Of a DNA stretch of 64,000 nt, positions 44,304 through 53,189 are shown one piece after another. The DNA lies in assembly GCA_963771845.1 (NCBI GenBank), contig CAVYVC010000005.1, forward strand, positions 62,001 to 126,000, given 5' to 3'. Each line of letters starts with the position of its first letter. Position 1 is the first letter of the stretch. A program made the position numbers and the translations under genes. This DNA comes from VAZQ01 sp963771845. GTDB lineage: Bacteria; Pseudomonadota; Alphaproteobacteria; Rhizobiales; Xanthobacteraceae. A model generated the notes under the pieces. The model did no database searches. It was not told the origin of the DNA and saw only the letters and a program-made list of their open reading frames with translations.

Positions 44304-45287
44304 TCAATTCGTTGGGACGAGCGCATCCGGAATTTTGATGCCAATCTCGCGATAGTAGCGGACCGCGCCAGGATGGAACGGCAGGAAGGTATCTTTCATC
44401 GCATTTTGCGGGACGGTCTCGCTTGCGGCCGAAGTCACTTTAACAAGGCGAGGCTGGTTCTCGAAGACTGCTTTGACCAGTTGGTAAACCAAATCATCCG
44501 GCAGATCGTCCCGGCCAATCGCAAAACAGTATAGTCCGACCGTAGTATAGGTCTTGTCCAGGGACGTATAAACTCCGCTACCGATCTGTGAGATTGTAAG
44601 TTCCGGCATCGCCTTGCGGATCGCTTCTATCTGTTCTGGAGTCAGGCTGACAAACACCACCGGTTCCTTAGCTTCCACTTGCTTCAATGCTGGGAACGGT
44701 ACGCCGGCTACCAAAGCGAGGGCATCGTAACGGCCCTCCAGCAGTCCCGAGGCCGCAGAGTCAAACGATCCGTAGCCGATTTTTGCCGAGACTCCGATGG
44801 CCGCCAACATCGCCTGAACATAAGTGCCATGTGGTCCCGCGCGCGGCCCGGTGCCGACGTTTCGATTGTCGAACTGAGCAGCCGCCGTGATACCTGACCG
44901 CCGCAATGTGACGAAGTTGAATACATTGTCATACATCGGAAATAGTGCCCGCATTTTGCGATAGCGTTGACCCTTCGTCCAATCGCCGGTGCCGTTCCAG
45001 CCCTGCAGTCCAGTGCCCAGGGTGAGAAGGCCGAGCTGCGCGCCGCCGCTTTCGATGAGCTTGATGTTGTGCTCCGATCCCTGAGTCGGCAAAGGATTGA
45101 CATCGATTTTCAGGTTTTCCGTCAGAATTTTCGCCGCCGCTTCACCGTAGACATAAAAAACACCGCCCGGCGAGGCGGTCGCCAAGGTGAGGGATTTTGG
45201 CCAATCGGGATTGGCGGCTGGGACGGTTGTTGAGGTCCCAACGGCGAGTAAGCAAGCCGCGAACACGAAACCAATGAACCTGGACAT
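44304..45287 (-). CDS. TAXI-family TRAP transporter binding protein, without its permease
   Basis: 327 residues. Signal peptide (MSRFIGFVFAACLLAVG, cleavage near PAANP), then LTLATASPGGVFYVYGEAAA, the opening of TAXI binding proteins, and GPRAGPHGTYVQAMLAAIG. The chosen ATG follows GGGAGAGAC; the longer frame is not conserved. TAXI proteins deliver substrates such as C4-dicarboxylates or glutamate to TRAP permeases, none of which is nearby. It replaces a PF04392 copy in the array pattern, being followed by the same spacer repeat. Confidence 0.85.
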   Translation of the reverse strand: MSRFIGFVFAACLLAVGTSTTVPAANPDWPKSLTLATASPGGVFYVYGEAAAKILTENLKIDVNPLPTQGSEHNIKLIESGGAQLGLLTLGTGLQGWNGTGDWTKGQRYRKMRALFPMYDNVFNFVTLRRSGITAAAQFDNRNVGTGPRAGPHGTYVQAMLAAIGVSAKIGYGSFDSAASGLLEGRYDALALVAGVPFPALKQVEAKEPVVFVSLTPEQIEAIRKAMPELTISQIGSGVYTSLDKTYTTVGLYCFAIGRDDLPDDLVYQLVKAVFENQPRLVKVTSAASETVPQNAMKDTFLPFHPGAVRYYREIGIKIPDALVPTN

Positions 45288-45641
45288 CTGTCTCTCCCTA
45301 TTAGGGCGCGCACTGCATGCAGCGCGCAAGCACAGCTCTCCTGCAATGAAATTGCGTCGCCGCGTCGTCTCCCCTGAGGCTCGGGACGACGCCAGATTTG
45401 GCTTCCAATTCCCAAGATCAAAGCACGAAATCGAAACCAGCGAAATGGGGTTCGACGGTCAATTTGTGCACTGCACAAATTTCAGGCTGCGCATGTCGGC
45501 TTGGGGTCATTTTGAGCCGGAAACCTCAGGCCAAAGAACCGGTCGTGCGGCCGGACAACTCCAAAAGCTGACGCAATTTCAAGCCTTTAGACGAGCCCTA
45601 GGCGCATGCTGGTCATCCTCAGCAAACTGAGGAGTATCACC
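45288..45641. other. Non-coding stretch with repeat fragments
   Basis: 354 bases. AATGGGGTTCGACGGTCAA (about 45444-45463) resembles AATGGGGTTTGGAGGTCAAG at about 38780-38800. Bases 45490-45580 hold a weak copy of the repeat seen before copies B and G. No gene supported. Confidence 0.45.
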
Positions 45642-46283
45642 ATGGAATATCATGAGAATCCGACTGCGACCAAAGCCGCGGCCCAGCGTACACCCTGGAA
45701 CAAGGGCAAGCTGATTGGAGCGAAGCCACCGCTTCGCGCAAAACACGTTTGGTCCATCCGTACCAAGCTCCAGCTTGAACGGCGGACCCGCGACTTGGCG
45801 ATGTTCAATCTCGCTATCGATAGCAAGCTACGTGGCTGCGATGTCGTCGCCCTCAGGGTCGAGGATGTCGCACCGAATGGCTATACGCTCGAGCGCGCCA
45901 CAGTGCGACAGAGGAAAACTGGCCAGCCAGTCAAGTTCGAACTGACAGAGCAGACCCGGCAAGCGATCGACCAGTACTTGAAAGCCGTCGGCAAACAACC
46001 CGGCGAGTTTCTATTCACGAGCCGGGCTAATCGGGCCCGATGCATTTCTACGCGGCAGTACGCACGGCTTGTGTCCGGATGGATCGCGAGCATCGGGTTG
46101 GACGCAAATCGTTTTGGCACGCACTCATTACGACGGACCAAAGCGACCTTGATCTACCGACGAACAGGCAACCTGCGCGCGGTGCAGATTTTGCTCGGCC
46201 ACCGAAAATTGGAGAGCACGGTGAGATATCTTGGCATCGAGGTCGACGATGCGCTGGCTATAGCTGAACAAGTTGACATGTAA
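45642..46283 (+). CDS. Short single-domain tyrosine recombinase
   Basis: 213 residues, catalytic domain only, like FimB-type or plasmid-dimer recombinases. R64, K92, H161, R164, H187 and Y196 (TVRYLGIE) give a complete active site. The usual core-binding N-terminal domain is absent, replaced by a basic 30-residue lead (TPWNKGKLIGAKPP). The start was taken at MEYHENP; GGAGTATCACC lies before it. It may act with accessory proteins or on a short site. Role in this region unknown. Confidence 0.82.
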   Translation: MEYHENPTATKAAAQRTPWNKGKLIGAKPPLRAKHVWSIRTKLQLERRTRDLAMFNLAIDSKLRGCDVVALRVEDVAPNGYTLERATVRQRKTGQPVKFELTEQTRQAIDQYLKAVGKQPGEFLFTSRANRARCISTRQYARLVSGWIASIGLDANRFGTHSLRRTKATLIYRRTGNLRAVQILLGHRKLESTVRYLGIEVDDALAIAEQVDM

Positions 46284-46610
46284 GCTGCCAGCGTCGCCCT
46301 GCCGATTGGCAGGCTTGAAGCAAGAGCCCCTGACCGAAAGATCAGGGGCTACGTGAGACGCCTGCATTGAGTGCCTCCGGACTGGTTATTGCCGCCGAGG
46401 CTAAGGGAATGAAATTGCGTCAGCTTTCGGAGCCATCCGGCCGCGAAATGGGCTGCGGCTCTGAGGATTTCGGGCTGAAAATGACCCACTGCGGACCCCG
46501 GATGTGCAGTGCAACCGGCTGCTCGGTTGCAGAATGGCTGGCATACCCGCTGACTGGTCCCCCCAAATTTGATATCCTGCACCCGGTTCCGGCTTTTGGC
46601 GGGAGACCCA
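46284..46610. other. Non-coding stretch upstream of copy G
   Basis: 327 bases. GCCCCTGACCGAAAGATCAGGGGC (46325-46348; arms GCCCCTGA/TCAGGGGC) is a small hairpin that may end the recombinase transcript. Bases 46413-46490 are a copy of the repeat found before copy B. Confidence 0.5.
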
Positions 46611-47596
46611 ATGCAATTCGATCAATTGAAGAGGCGCGAGTTCATCATGCTGCTTGGCGGCGCGGCGGTTGTGTGGCCCTTCGCTGCGCGTGCGCAGCAG
46701 CCAGCTATGCCGGTAGTCGGATATCTCAGCAGCTTGGGCCAAGCCGTTTCCGTGCAGTTTGATGACGCATTCCGCCGCGGTCTTTCTCAAATGGGTTTTG
46801 TCGAGGGCCAAAACGTCTCGACGGAATACCGCTGGATAACGGATAGTTATGATTCGCTGCCGGCAATGGCTGCCGATCTCGTTCAGCGTCAGGTGGCGGT
46901 GATCTGCGCACTTGGGCCACCGGCAGTGCTCGCGGCCAAGGCCGCGACAACGAGCATTCCTATCGTCTTTGTCACTGGCGCTGACCCAATCAGATTCGGC
47001 TTTGTCGCCAGCTTCAACCGGCCGGGTGGAAACATCACCGGCATTTGGGTTGTCACCACAGTATTGGCTTAAAAACGACTGGAACTGCTGCACGAATTGG
47101 TGCCCAAGGCCGAATTGTTCGGGCTACTCGTTAATCCGAAAAGTCCGGTTGCCGAGCCGCAAACGCGGGACGCGCAAGGCGCTGCGCACGCGCTTGGCCT
47201 CAAGCTGCGGGTCCTGAATGCGACTACCGAAAACGACTTCGATCAGGTCTTCGCGGCACTTATTCAGGAGCGTGCCGATGCGCTTTTGGTTAGTGCCGAC
47301 CCGTTCTTCTACAGCCGGCGCGAGCACCTTATCGCGCTTGCGGCGCGTCACGCAATTCCGACGCACTACGAAATCCGCGAGTATGTCGAAGTTGGCGGCT
47401 TAATGAGCTATGGAACGGTGTTCCGGGATGGCTATCACAAAGGCGGCATTTACGTGGGTCGCATTCTTAAGGGCGTTAAACCCGCTGAGTTGCCGGTTGA
47501 GCAGATAAATAAGCTCGAACTCGTCTTTAATGGCAAAACTGCTAAGGCGCTTGGCGTGGAAAACTGCTTGCGCTCGCCGACGAGGTGATCGAGTGA
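46611..47596 (+). pseudogene. Substrate-binding protein, copy G, broken
   Basis: Second-subgroup protein (MQFDQLKRREFIMLLGG, RAQQ). A TAA at 47070-47072 interrupts it exactly where the family has an ordinary residue before KRLELLHELVPKA, which continues in frame. A second lesion near 47570 shifts the last ten codons; the other frame restores ALADEVIE and a TGA at 47594-47596. Two independent lesions argue for real decay. The restored stop overlaps the GTG of copy H. Confidence 0.82.
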
Positions 47597-48585
47597 GGAG
47601 GCGCGAGTTCATCACGCTGCTCGGGGGTGCGGCAGCGGCGTGGCCGCTTGCGGCGCGCGCGCAGCAGGGCGAGCGGATGCGGCGCGTCGGCGTGTTGATG
47701 GGGTATGCCGAGAGTGACGCTGCGGCACAAGCTCAGATCGCGGCACTGCGACAGGAACTGGGGAAGCTGGGTTGGGAAGAAGGACGCAACATCCGCATCG
47801 ATATTCGCTTTCCGGGCACGGATGCCGGCAGGGTACGCGCCATCCTTATGGAATTGATGACCCTCACACCGGACGTGTTGGTCTCCAATAGTAATCTGGT
47901 GACGGCGGTTGTTCAGGCGGAAGTCCGCACCCTGCCGATTGTTTTTATAAGCGTCGGCGATCCGGTCGGTTCCGGTTTTGTCAGCAACGATGCACGTCCC
48001 AACGGCAACCTAACGGGTTTCGCCAATTGGGACTCGCCGGCGATGAGCGGAAAATGGCTGGAACTGCTCAAGGAGGTCGCACCCCAAGTCGAACGCGTCG
48101 GGTTTATGATACATCCCGAGACCGCCGCCAGTTTTAATTTCTTCAAATTTGCGGAAACCCGGGCCCCTGCGTTCAAGATCAAGTTAGAAGCGCTTGGTGT
48201 GCATGACGCAGATGAGATCGAGCGGGTCCTGACGGCGTTCGCTGCCGAGGGCAATGGCAGCGTTGTTGTCACTCCGCACGCCGTGACATTTTCTAATCAC
48301 AACCTCATCGTCGCACTGGCCGCACGCTTGCGCTTGCCGGCGCTCTATCCGTTCGCTTTTTATGCTAAAGGGGGCGGGCTGATTTCGTACGGCTTCGATC
48401 CGGTCAACCAGTTTCAGCAGGGGGCAGGATATGTCGACCGAATACTGCGCGGCGCCAAGCCTGCAGACCTGCCGGTGCAATACCCGACGAAGTTTCAGCT
48501 CGTGGTCAATCTCAAGACCGCTAAAGCACTCGGCCTCGCCATCCCGGAATCGTTCCTGCTGCGCGCCGACGAGGTCATAGAATGA
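47593..48585 (+). CDS. Orphan ABC substrate-binding protein, copy H
   Basis: 330 residues, GTG start (VRRREFITLLGG, RAQQ), first subgroup (SGKWLELLKEVAPQ), DARPNGNLTGFAN and RADEVIE. It is the downstream partner of broken copy G in the same GTGA arrangement as E-D and J-I. Because G stops early, coupled translation of H may be reduced. Confidence 0.83.
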   Translation: MRRREFITLLGGAAAAWPLAARAQQGERMRRVGVLMGYAESDAAAQAQIAALRQELGKLGWEEGRNIRIDIRFPGTDAGRVRAILMELMTLTPDVLVSNSNLVTAVVQAEVRTLPIVFISVGDPVGSGFVSNDARPNGNLTGFANWDSPAMSGKWLELLKEVAPQVERVGFMIHPETAASFNFFKFAETRAPAFKIKLEALGVHDADEIERVLTAFAAEGNGSVVVTPHAVTFSNHNLIVALAARLRLPALYPFAFYAKGGGLISYGFDPVNQFQQGAGYVDRILRGAKPADLPVQYPTKFQLVVNLKTAKALGLAIPESFLLRADEVIE

Positions 48586-48625
48586 GGCAAGCTTTGCTGC
48601 GCTGCATTAGTCCGGAAGTGGCATT

Positions 48626-49270
48626 GTGTCACGAGTAACGCCGGTCCATACGGCGATGCGTAACTGTACGAGAGATGAAGGTAGGTCCTTCGAGTTCGGC
48701 AATCAGGTGTTGATCTCAAGCCACCGCAAGCTGCTGTTGTCAAAAGCGATGGTGGTGAACGTTGCGGAAAAGTCGGAACGAGATTCCGGCAGGTATGATT
48801 GAGAGGGGCGAGCGCAAGCGAACCGCTGATGACGTGTCGAAAGCGGATTAGACGATGTCAAAACCGGGGGGTTGCCATTCCTCTGGGATAAGTTTGGGGG
48901 ATGTCCTGAGACTGCCCAAACGGCATCCGGCATGGAGGCGGCGCGAAGCTCAATCTGGCTCTTGTACGGAACGTGAGAACCTGGCCGGCGATGCTAAGGG
49001 AAAAGGCACAAGCGGCTCCAACCGCGAGGCCGAAAGTACTGATGCGCCGGAGAGGGGCGGACTGCCTCGTAGTAGTGTTGAAGCGGGGTAATGCCCGTGG
49101 AGCGAAGGGGGTGGGTCATCGCCTTTGAGATCGGGTCAACCGGCAACGGGAGGAACCCGATATTCAATGGAAGGCGGCAGCCTTCGTGCGGTGGCACGAG
49201 CCGGATGACGCGAGAGTGTCAAGTCCGGATCTGTGAGAGGCTCGGGGTGAAATTCCCCGGGCCTACTCGG
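48626..49270 (+). mobile_element. Group II intron without its reverse transcriptase
   Basis: Domain I features are clear: TGCGTAACTG, GGTAGGTCCTTCG, GGAGGCGGCGCGAAGCTCAA, GCTCTTGTACGGAACGTGAG, CCAACCGCGAGGCCGAAAGT and GGGGCGGACTGCCTCGTAGT. Domain V is the 34-mer at 49198-49231, beginning GAGCCGG and ending CCGGATC, with the AGC catalytic triad. Domain VI follows (GGGGTGAAATTCCCC). At 49145-49165, where the maturase gene would start after CAACCGGCAACGGGAGGAA, the sequence passes straight to domain IV/V, so the ORF is deleted. The 5' end at GTGTC (48626) is approximate. Confidence 0.85.
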
Positions 49271-49471
49271 CCCTCTCTGCCGCCCCGCTGCGGTGCAGCA
49301 ACACCGGCAGCTATCGAAGCATAACCTGACGCTCGGCCCTTTCGCGTGACGTGCGAGCAGCCGTGGCCAAAGCCCCATGCCTTGAATGAGCGCGCGCTCG
49401 TTGTCCGGGTCTTCAGCACTGCGTGAAGGTGGGTCGAGCGGTAGCGGATGAACAGCGGTTTGCTCTGTCAT
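49136..49471 (-). CDS. Remnant gene interrupted by the intron and repeat
   Basis: From ATG 49471 the frame reads MTEQTAVHPLPLDPPSRSA and RALIQGMGLWPRLLARHAKG for about 45 residues. It then enters the 65-base repeat and antisense intron sequence, where the residual frame has no meaning. The first part looks like a real small protein; the true end is lost. No family recognised. Confidence 0.35.
   Translation of the reverse strand: MTEQTAVHPLPLDPPSRSAEDPDNERALIQGMGLWPRLLARHAKGPSVRLCFDSCRCCCTAAGRQRGPSRPGEFHPEPLTDPDLTLSRHPARATARRLPPSIEYRVPPVAG
49275..49338. repeat. 65-base repeat, second copy
   Basis: CTCTGCCGCCCCGCTGCGGT, ACCGGCAGCTAT and AACCTGACGCTCGG, adjoining the intron 3' end. Pairs with 35656-35722. 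Confidence 0.6.
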
Positions 49472-49484
49472 GATGCTTTTCCAA

Positions 49485-49510
49485 ACAAAAAGGCCGCCCG
49501 TATGGCGGCC
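49485..49510 (-). terminator. Intrinsic terminator
   Basis: On the minus strand GGCCGCC, ATACG, GGCGGCC then TTTTTGTTT. It follows the gene at 49535-49813. Confidence 0.8.
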
Positions 49511-49534
49511 AGAATGGAGCAACTGACGCGATCT

Positions 49535-49813
49535 TCAGCGAAGCGGCTGCGAGAAACAGTGTGACTGCAAGGCCCTGCCTCGTAGCCTGCAGATCCGAGG
49601 CAGCTTGTCTCGGACGCCCTGCTCGCTCATCGTCTCGTCAATAACCCTTATCTCGAGCCACGATCGGCTAAACTCCTCGATCGCTTCATCCAGTTGTCGA
49701 TGTGTCCTATCCGCGCCGGCCGCAAGTAGTTCCGACATGCGCGCGGCAGCCCGCCGGTGTCGCAGGATGGCGTGATCTTTCTTTCGCAGGAGAATGTGCA
49801 TTGGCATGGGCAT
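49535..49813 (-). CDS. Small helical protein of unknown function
   Basis: 92 residues (MPMPMHILLRKKDHAILRHRR...). One long predicted helix (RRAAARMSELLAAGADRTH, then LDEAIEEFSRSWLEI). An A-rich ribosome site (AAGAAAG) precedes the ATG and a strong terminator follows 25 bases after the stop. No family recognised; may be part of the phage-like module. Confidence 0.45.
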   Translation of the reverse strand: MPMPMHILLRKKDHAILRHRRAAARMSELLAAGADRTHRQLDEAIEEFSRSWLEIRVIDETMSEQGVRDKLPRICRLRGRALQSHCFSQPLR

Positions 49814-50263
49814 TTCTTTCTTTGTTTAATGGCGATCGGCCCCTGCCGGATTGCAGAGCCGATCAGCCATCGTTGCGTGGTAGGGAAGTGAACTCGTTGC
49901 ATCAGTACACTTGCTCCAGCGCCGATCTGAATCAAACAAATTACGTGCGTTGCGCGGCTGAAGTTAACTTTGTGGTGACTCTCAGATCGACATCGCATCG
50001 CTTGCTAGCGATCCTGATAAACGAGCGCGCGCCAGAGAGCGCCGCTACAATGCGCTGGCGCGGCGATGGATGGACGATGGTCGATCCAGGATCTCTCGTC
50101 TACGCTCAAATGCGCGGCATGCTCCAGCGCGAGCGAACGGCAGAAACGAAAGGCAACGTGCCTGGACACCTTGGAATACAGGTCAACCATCAGCGACTCG
50201 GTGGTCGCAAGCGTCTGCGGCTTCTTCGGCGCGAATTGCGGATGCGTGTGCGCTCCGCCTCCC
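49814..50263. other. Mostly unassigned stretch below the scaffold-like gene
   Basis: 450 bases. A minus-strand frame at 50005-50277 (MRLGEGGGAHTHPQFAPKKP, then QTLATTESLMVDLYSKVS) overlaps the end of the scaffold-like gene and could be the broken start of a following phage gene such as a capsid protein. I cannot confirm it. Nothing else is supported. Confidence 0.3.
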
Positions 50264-50917
50264 TCACCGAGCCTCATCAAAGCGCGCACCGAGCGCCTGG
50301 CGATGACCAGCCTCAATCGCGAGCTCATCGGCGCGGGCGCGATTCTCGCGCAGGATGCGGCCCTGCATCGTGTGGTTCCATGCGTGCCGGCTCCATGGAT
50401 TTCTCTCGGGCGGCGTGAGCGACTGCTTGCGATTGCCGCCGCCGCCAGGCGCACCGCTGTCGGTGTTGTCCTGCTCGTTCGCAGGCCGCTTGCAGACTTG
50501 GCCGTCCTCGCTGTCCATAAACAGCTGGACCATGTCTTTGAGCGACATGCCACTTGGTCCGGTGAGAACGAGACGGCCCGATCCATCCTCGCCGGTTTTC
50601 AGCTGCGGCTCGAGCATCGCGATCGCCATCGGCGCGAGGCGCGGATCGCATCCGGCATCGATCAGATGCTTGCGCAGTCCGTCGCCGGCAAGCAGGGACG
50701 TCGTCTGCTTTTTGAGAACGTCGCGCTCCTGCTTGGCCCTGCCCAAAGCGGAATGCAGAGCTTTTGCGTCGGGATGCGTCGGCAGGTCGACGATGTTCAA
50801 ACAAAAGACCTCACGGTCCTTGCCGCTTGCACCCTTGATCAGCTTTGGAATGTAGAATTGGCGCAACGCTTCGCTGACGTCGTCGAGCCGTTCGATGGTG
50901 GCGCGTAGTGCTGGCAT
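50264..50917 (-). CDS. Phage scaffold-like protein
   Basis: 217 residues. The start (LRATIERLDDVSEALRQFYIPK), a central coiled coil (DAKALHSALGRAKQERDVLKKQ) and the end (NPWSRHAWNHTMQGRILREN) follow the pattern of phage capsid-scaffolding proteins, which have a LDDVPEALR-like opening and an NPW...LTxQG-like close. It would assist head assembly. No portal, terminase or intact capsid gene adjoins it, so it looks like an isolated remnant. A ligand-free alternative function is possible. Confidence 0.55.
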   Translation of the reverse strand: MPALRATIERLDDVSEALRQFYIPKLIKGASGKDREVFCLNIVDLPTHPDAKALHSALGRAKQERDVLKKQTTSLLAGDGLRKHLIDAGCDPRLAPMAIAMLEPQLKTGEDGSGRLVLTGPSGMSLKDMVQLFMDSEDGQVCKRPANEQDNTDSGAPGGGGNRKQSLTPPERNPWSRHAWNHTMQGRILRENRARADELAIEAGHRQALGARFDEAR

Positions 50918-50956
50918 CGGTGTGCCTCCTCTGTTTGCCGGCGATTGCCGGTCATG

Positions 50957-50980
50957 AAAAAGCCGCCCGGTGGGCGGCTC
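50957..50980 (-). terminator. Intrinsic terminator
   Basis: On the minus strand GAGCCGCCC, ACC, GGGCGGCTTTTT. It ends the Cys-rich gene at 50988-52097. Confidence 0.82.
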
Positions 50981-50987
50981 TGAAAGA

Positions 50988-52097
50988 TTAGGCGGCCTCT
51001 CGCCGCTCGATCGGTGGCGGTGTCTGCGCTCGGCGCAGGAACTCGGGAATGTCCAGATTGTTTGGATCGTCGCGGCCGGACCATTCCGACAGCGGAGTGC
51101 TGGGCGTAGTGCGATCGCGCTTGGTGCTGATCGGGATTACGTCAGCCTCGCCGTCAGCTGGCTCGCTCGCTTTCTCCTCCGGTGGACACGCACCGAGCTT
51201 GATCGGTCCAGCGTCCCCCTGCCGTCGCAGGAACTCCTCCGTGACCTTGATCCGGGCGACCTGGTAGGCCACGCCGTCGCTGCTCACGCCAGAGGTCCAC
51301 TGCCGGCCCTCGAAACACTCGATCGCGATCACGTCTTCCGGGGCGCGGATGCCGCCAAGGGCGTCCGCAATTGGCCACCGCCTTTCTCGGGTGGCTTGGG
51401 AACCCGCATGGAATGGGCTCTTTTTTGCGGTTTTGCCGTTCATTTCCGCTGGGGAGCCATCATGCCCTACCCTGGCGATTCTGGCCGCTCGTTGCTGACA
51501 GGCAGGAGAGCAGAACCGGGTGCGCTTGGACGTGTGCTTGGCTTGCTTGCTGCCAGGATTGATCCAGTTCGGGATCTCGCGATCGCAGTCGGGTGCCTGG
51601 CATTTGCGTCGTGGCGCGACCAATTCGCCGGGGAGCTTGTTCGCGACCGCCTTGTTCTCGGCCTTGCGGCGATAGTCCGCCTCGCATTTCGACGGACGTC
51701 CAGGATCGACCTTGGGCGCATGCTGCGACAATGGGCGGCGCTCGCGTTCGGCATCGCGCTTGGATGGACAGCACCGCAATCCCTTGCTGGTGAACCCCTT
51801 GCCGCATCCGCCGCAGCTGATGCGAAAGCCGCCAGGAGCAAACGGTAGATTGTAGAAACGAGGATCGCTCTTGGTGCCGTAGAGCGGATCGAATGCCGGA
51901 GCTCCGGCGTCATACGCTTCCCGGCATCGATCGCTGCAAAACCTGCCGCCGTCGTTGCCGCGCGGACCTTTGTAGACGAACGGTCGTCCGCAACAGTGAC
52001 AGCCGAGAGCTTGTGACCGCGTTGCGGCGAGCTCTGCTTCGCGCTCGATTGATGCTTGCCGCTCGTGCTCGAGGGCGGCGGCTGTGATTTTGGGCAT
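50988..52097 (-). CDS. Cys-rich zinc-binding protein of unknown function
   Basis: 369 residues. Three Cys clusters suggest zinc fingers: CHCCGRPFVYKG...RFCSDRCREAY, ISCGGCGKGFTSKGLRCC, and CQAPDCDREIP...RFCSPACQQRAA. Linkers are basic and the C-terminus ends DIPEFLRRAQTPPP, a tail seen in accessory proteins of related genomes. The ATG at 52097 (MPKITAAALEHE) sits 11 bases after the upstream gene's stop; an upstream in-frame region overlaps that gene and is rejected. Likely nucleic-acid-binding. Confidence 0.55.
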   Translation of the reverse strand: MPKITAAALEHERQASIEREAELAATRSQALGCHCCGRPFVYKGPRGNDGGRFCSDRCREAYDAGAPAFDPLYGTKSDPRFYNLPFAPGGFRISCGGCGKGFTSKGLRCCPSKRDAERERRPLSQHAPKVDPGRPSKCEADYRRKAENKAVANKLPGELVAPRRKCQAPDCDREIPNWINPGSKQAKHTSKRTRFCSPACQQRAARIARVGHDGSPAEMNGKTAKKSPFHAGSQATRERRWPIADALGGIRAPEDVIAIECFEGRQWTSGVSSDGVAYQVARIKVTEEFLRRQGDAGPIKLGACPPEEKASEPADGEADVIPISTKRDRTTPSTPLSEWSGRDDPNNLDIPEFLRRAQTPPPIERREAA

Positions 52098-52108
52098 ATC
52101 CGTATTCC

Positions 52109-52396
52109 TCACATCCTCGTGTAAATGATGGTCCGCTGTCCTTTCCTCGGTAGCTTCTTGAACGCCTTCTCGACCTCGCTCTTGGCGGTATCGAGCAACA
52201 CGATCGAATGGGCATAAGGAGGAGCCCAAGGCGATCGCGCCTCTCGCACCTGAAACATGACCCGATCACCGAAGCGAAGAACGCAATCGCGAGCTCTGCC
52301 GAAGCGAAACTCGTGGCCGTCATCCGCCTTGATGCGGCCGAACCCGGTTCCCTGCACGGCCTCAACCACGGTGCCTTCCAGCTGTTGCTCGATCAT
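52109..52396 (-). CDS. Small cold-shock-like OB-fold protein
   Basis: 95 residues. GTVVEAVQGTGFGRIKADDGHEF has the beta-strand pattern of a cold-shock domain (compare GxVKxFxxxKGFGFI) and VMFQVREARSPWAPPYAHSIVLL the later strands. It would bind single-stranded DNA or RNA. It is upstream of and probably co-transcribed with the Cys-rich gene. Confidence 0.5.
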   Translation of the reverse strand: MIEQQLEGTVVEAVQGTGFGRIKADDGHEFRFGRARDCVLRFGDRVMFQVREARSPWAPPYAHSIVLLDTAKSEVEKAFKKLPRKGQRTIIYTRM

Positions 52397-52747
52397 GTCC
52401 TCGCTTTCGATTTGCGCCTCCCGCGCGGGCGCATTCGATTGGGCTGGTTGCGCTCCGACGTATTCATGCGCGCTGTTTCACTGCGAACGCACGAACAGGA
52501 AACTGAGTGACCGCTGCGCAAGTGGATCGCGTAGGTCACCGTACGATTGCTGCACTCGCATTGGCATTTCAGCCGAGCGAAGATTGCGCCCGACGGTGTG
52601 CAATGCGATTGGACAATGTGCAGAGGTCGCAGCTTGCCGAATTGCATGCCGATCATTTCGCAGCCGGCAGCGACTTCCTGCGCATGACAGAGCATTGCGA
52701 TTATCCGCCACGTTGCGAACGGGCGAACCGTGCGGCGCTGTGGCCAA
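52397..52747. other. Region without a supported gene
   Basis: About 350 bases between the cold-shock-like gene and the terminator of the ribbon-helix-helix gene. Open frames on both strands overlap the terminator or lack start signals. It probably holds the promoter of the minus-strand pair below it. Confidence 0.4.
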
Positions 52748-52773
52748 CAAAAAAGCCGCCCCGAGGAGCGGCT
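52748..52773 (-). terminator. Intrinsic terminator
   Basis: On the minus strand AGCCGC, TCCTCGG, GGCGGCTTTTTTG. It lies 27 bases after the ribbon-helix-helix gene. Confidence 0.8.
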
Positions 52774-52799
52774 CGATGATCTTCTCGCGCGCGCGTCGA

Positions 52800-52979
52800 T
52801 CAGAACGCGGCGGCTTCCTGCGCGGTCGCCGCCTGCCGGCGAAGCGCATTGCGCAGAGCGTTCCTGACGTACGAGCTCACCGGCCGGTCCTCGTTCTTGG
52901 CAGCCTGCCGGACCTGGTCCATCAAGCCCTGATCGACGCGAACAAACAGAATCTCCTCGCCAGGCTGCTTCGCGGCCAT
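52800..52979 (-). CDS. Ribbon-helix-helix DNA-binding protein
   Basis: 59 residues (MAAKQPGEEILFVRVDQGLM...). EILFVRVD is the beta-strand and AKNEDRPVSSYVRNALRNAL the helix pair of an RHH repressor. The start is set by the Met directly before the fold; the frame upstream runs through another terminator. It has its own terminator downstream. Likely a phage or plasmid regulator. Confidence 0.6.
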   Translation of the reverse strand: MAAKQPGEEILFVRVDQGLMDQVRQAAKNEDRPVSSYVRNALRNALRRQAATAQEAAAF

Positions 52980-53007
52980 GGTCGTCTCCCACGATTGCTT
53001 GATCTGA

Positions 53008-53048
53008 GAAAAACAAAAGCCCGGACTGCGGAAGGCGCAGTTCGGGCG
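53008..53048 (-). terminator. Intrinsic terminator
   Basis: On the minus strand CCCGAACTGCG, CCTTC, CGCAGTCCGGG then CTTTTGTTTTT. It lies about 140 bases past the gene at 53190-53921. Confidence 0.8.
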
Positions 53049-53189
53049 GGTGACGGCTACGTAAGCGAACAACTTTCTGTTGTCAAGCACCTTCCTATCA
53101 TCGTCCAGCAACAGCTATGCGTTGGGTGCGCAGATCAGCCGAGGTTTGCCGCTATCGCTGCGCTGGATAGCTGCCACGATGTCTCAGCC

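Noticed and set aside
44304..45287. A complete TRAP transporter
   Set aside because: Only the TAXI binding protein is present; neighbouring frames show no DctQ/DctM-like membrane protein.
50970..51848. 292-codon plus-strand frame opposite the Cys-rich gene
   Set aside because: Antisense shadow; clustered Cys motifs and the terminator support the minus-strand gene.
52393..53016. 207-codon minus-strand frame between the cold-shock-like and RHH genes
   Set aside because: Runs through two terminators and over the RHH gene in another frame; no start signal.
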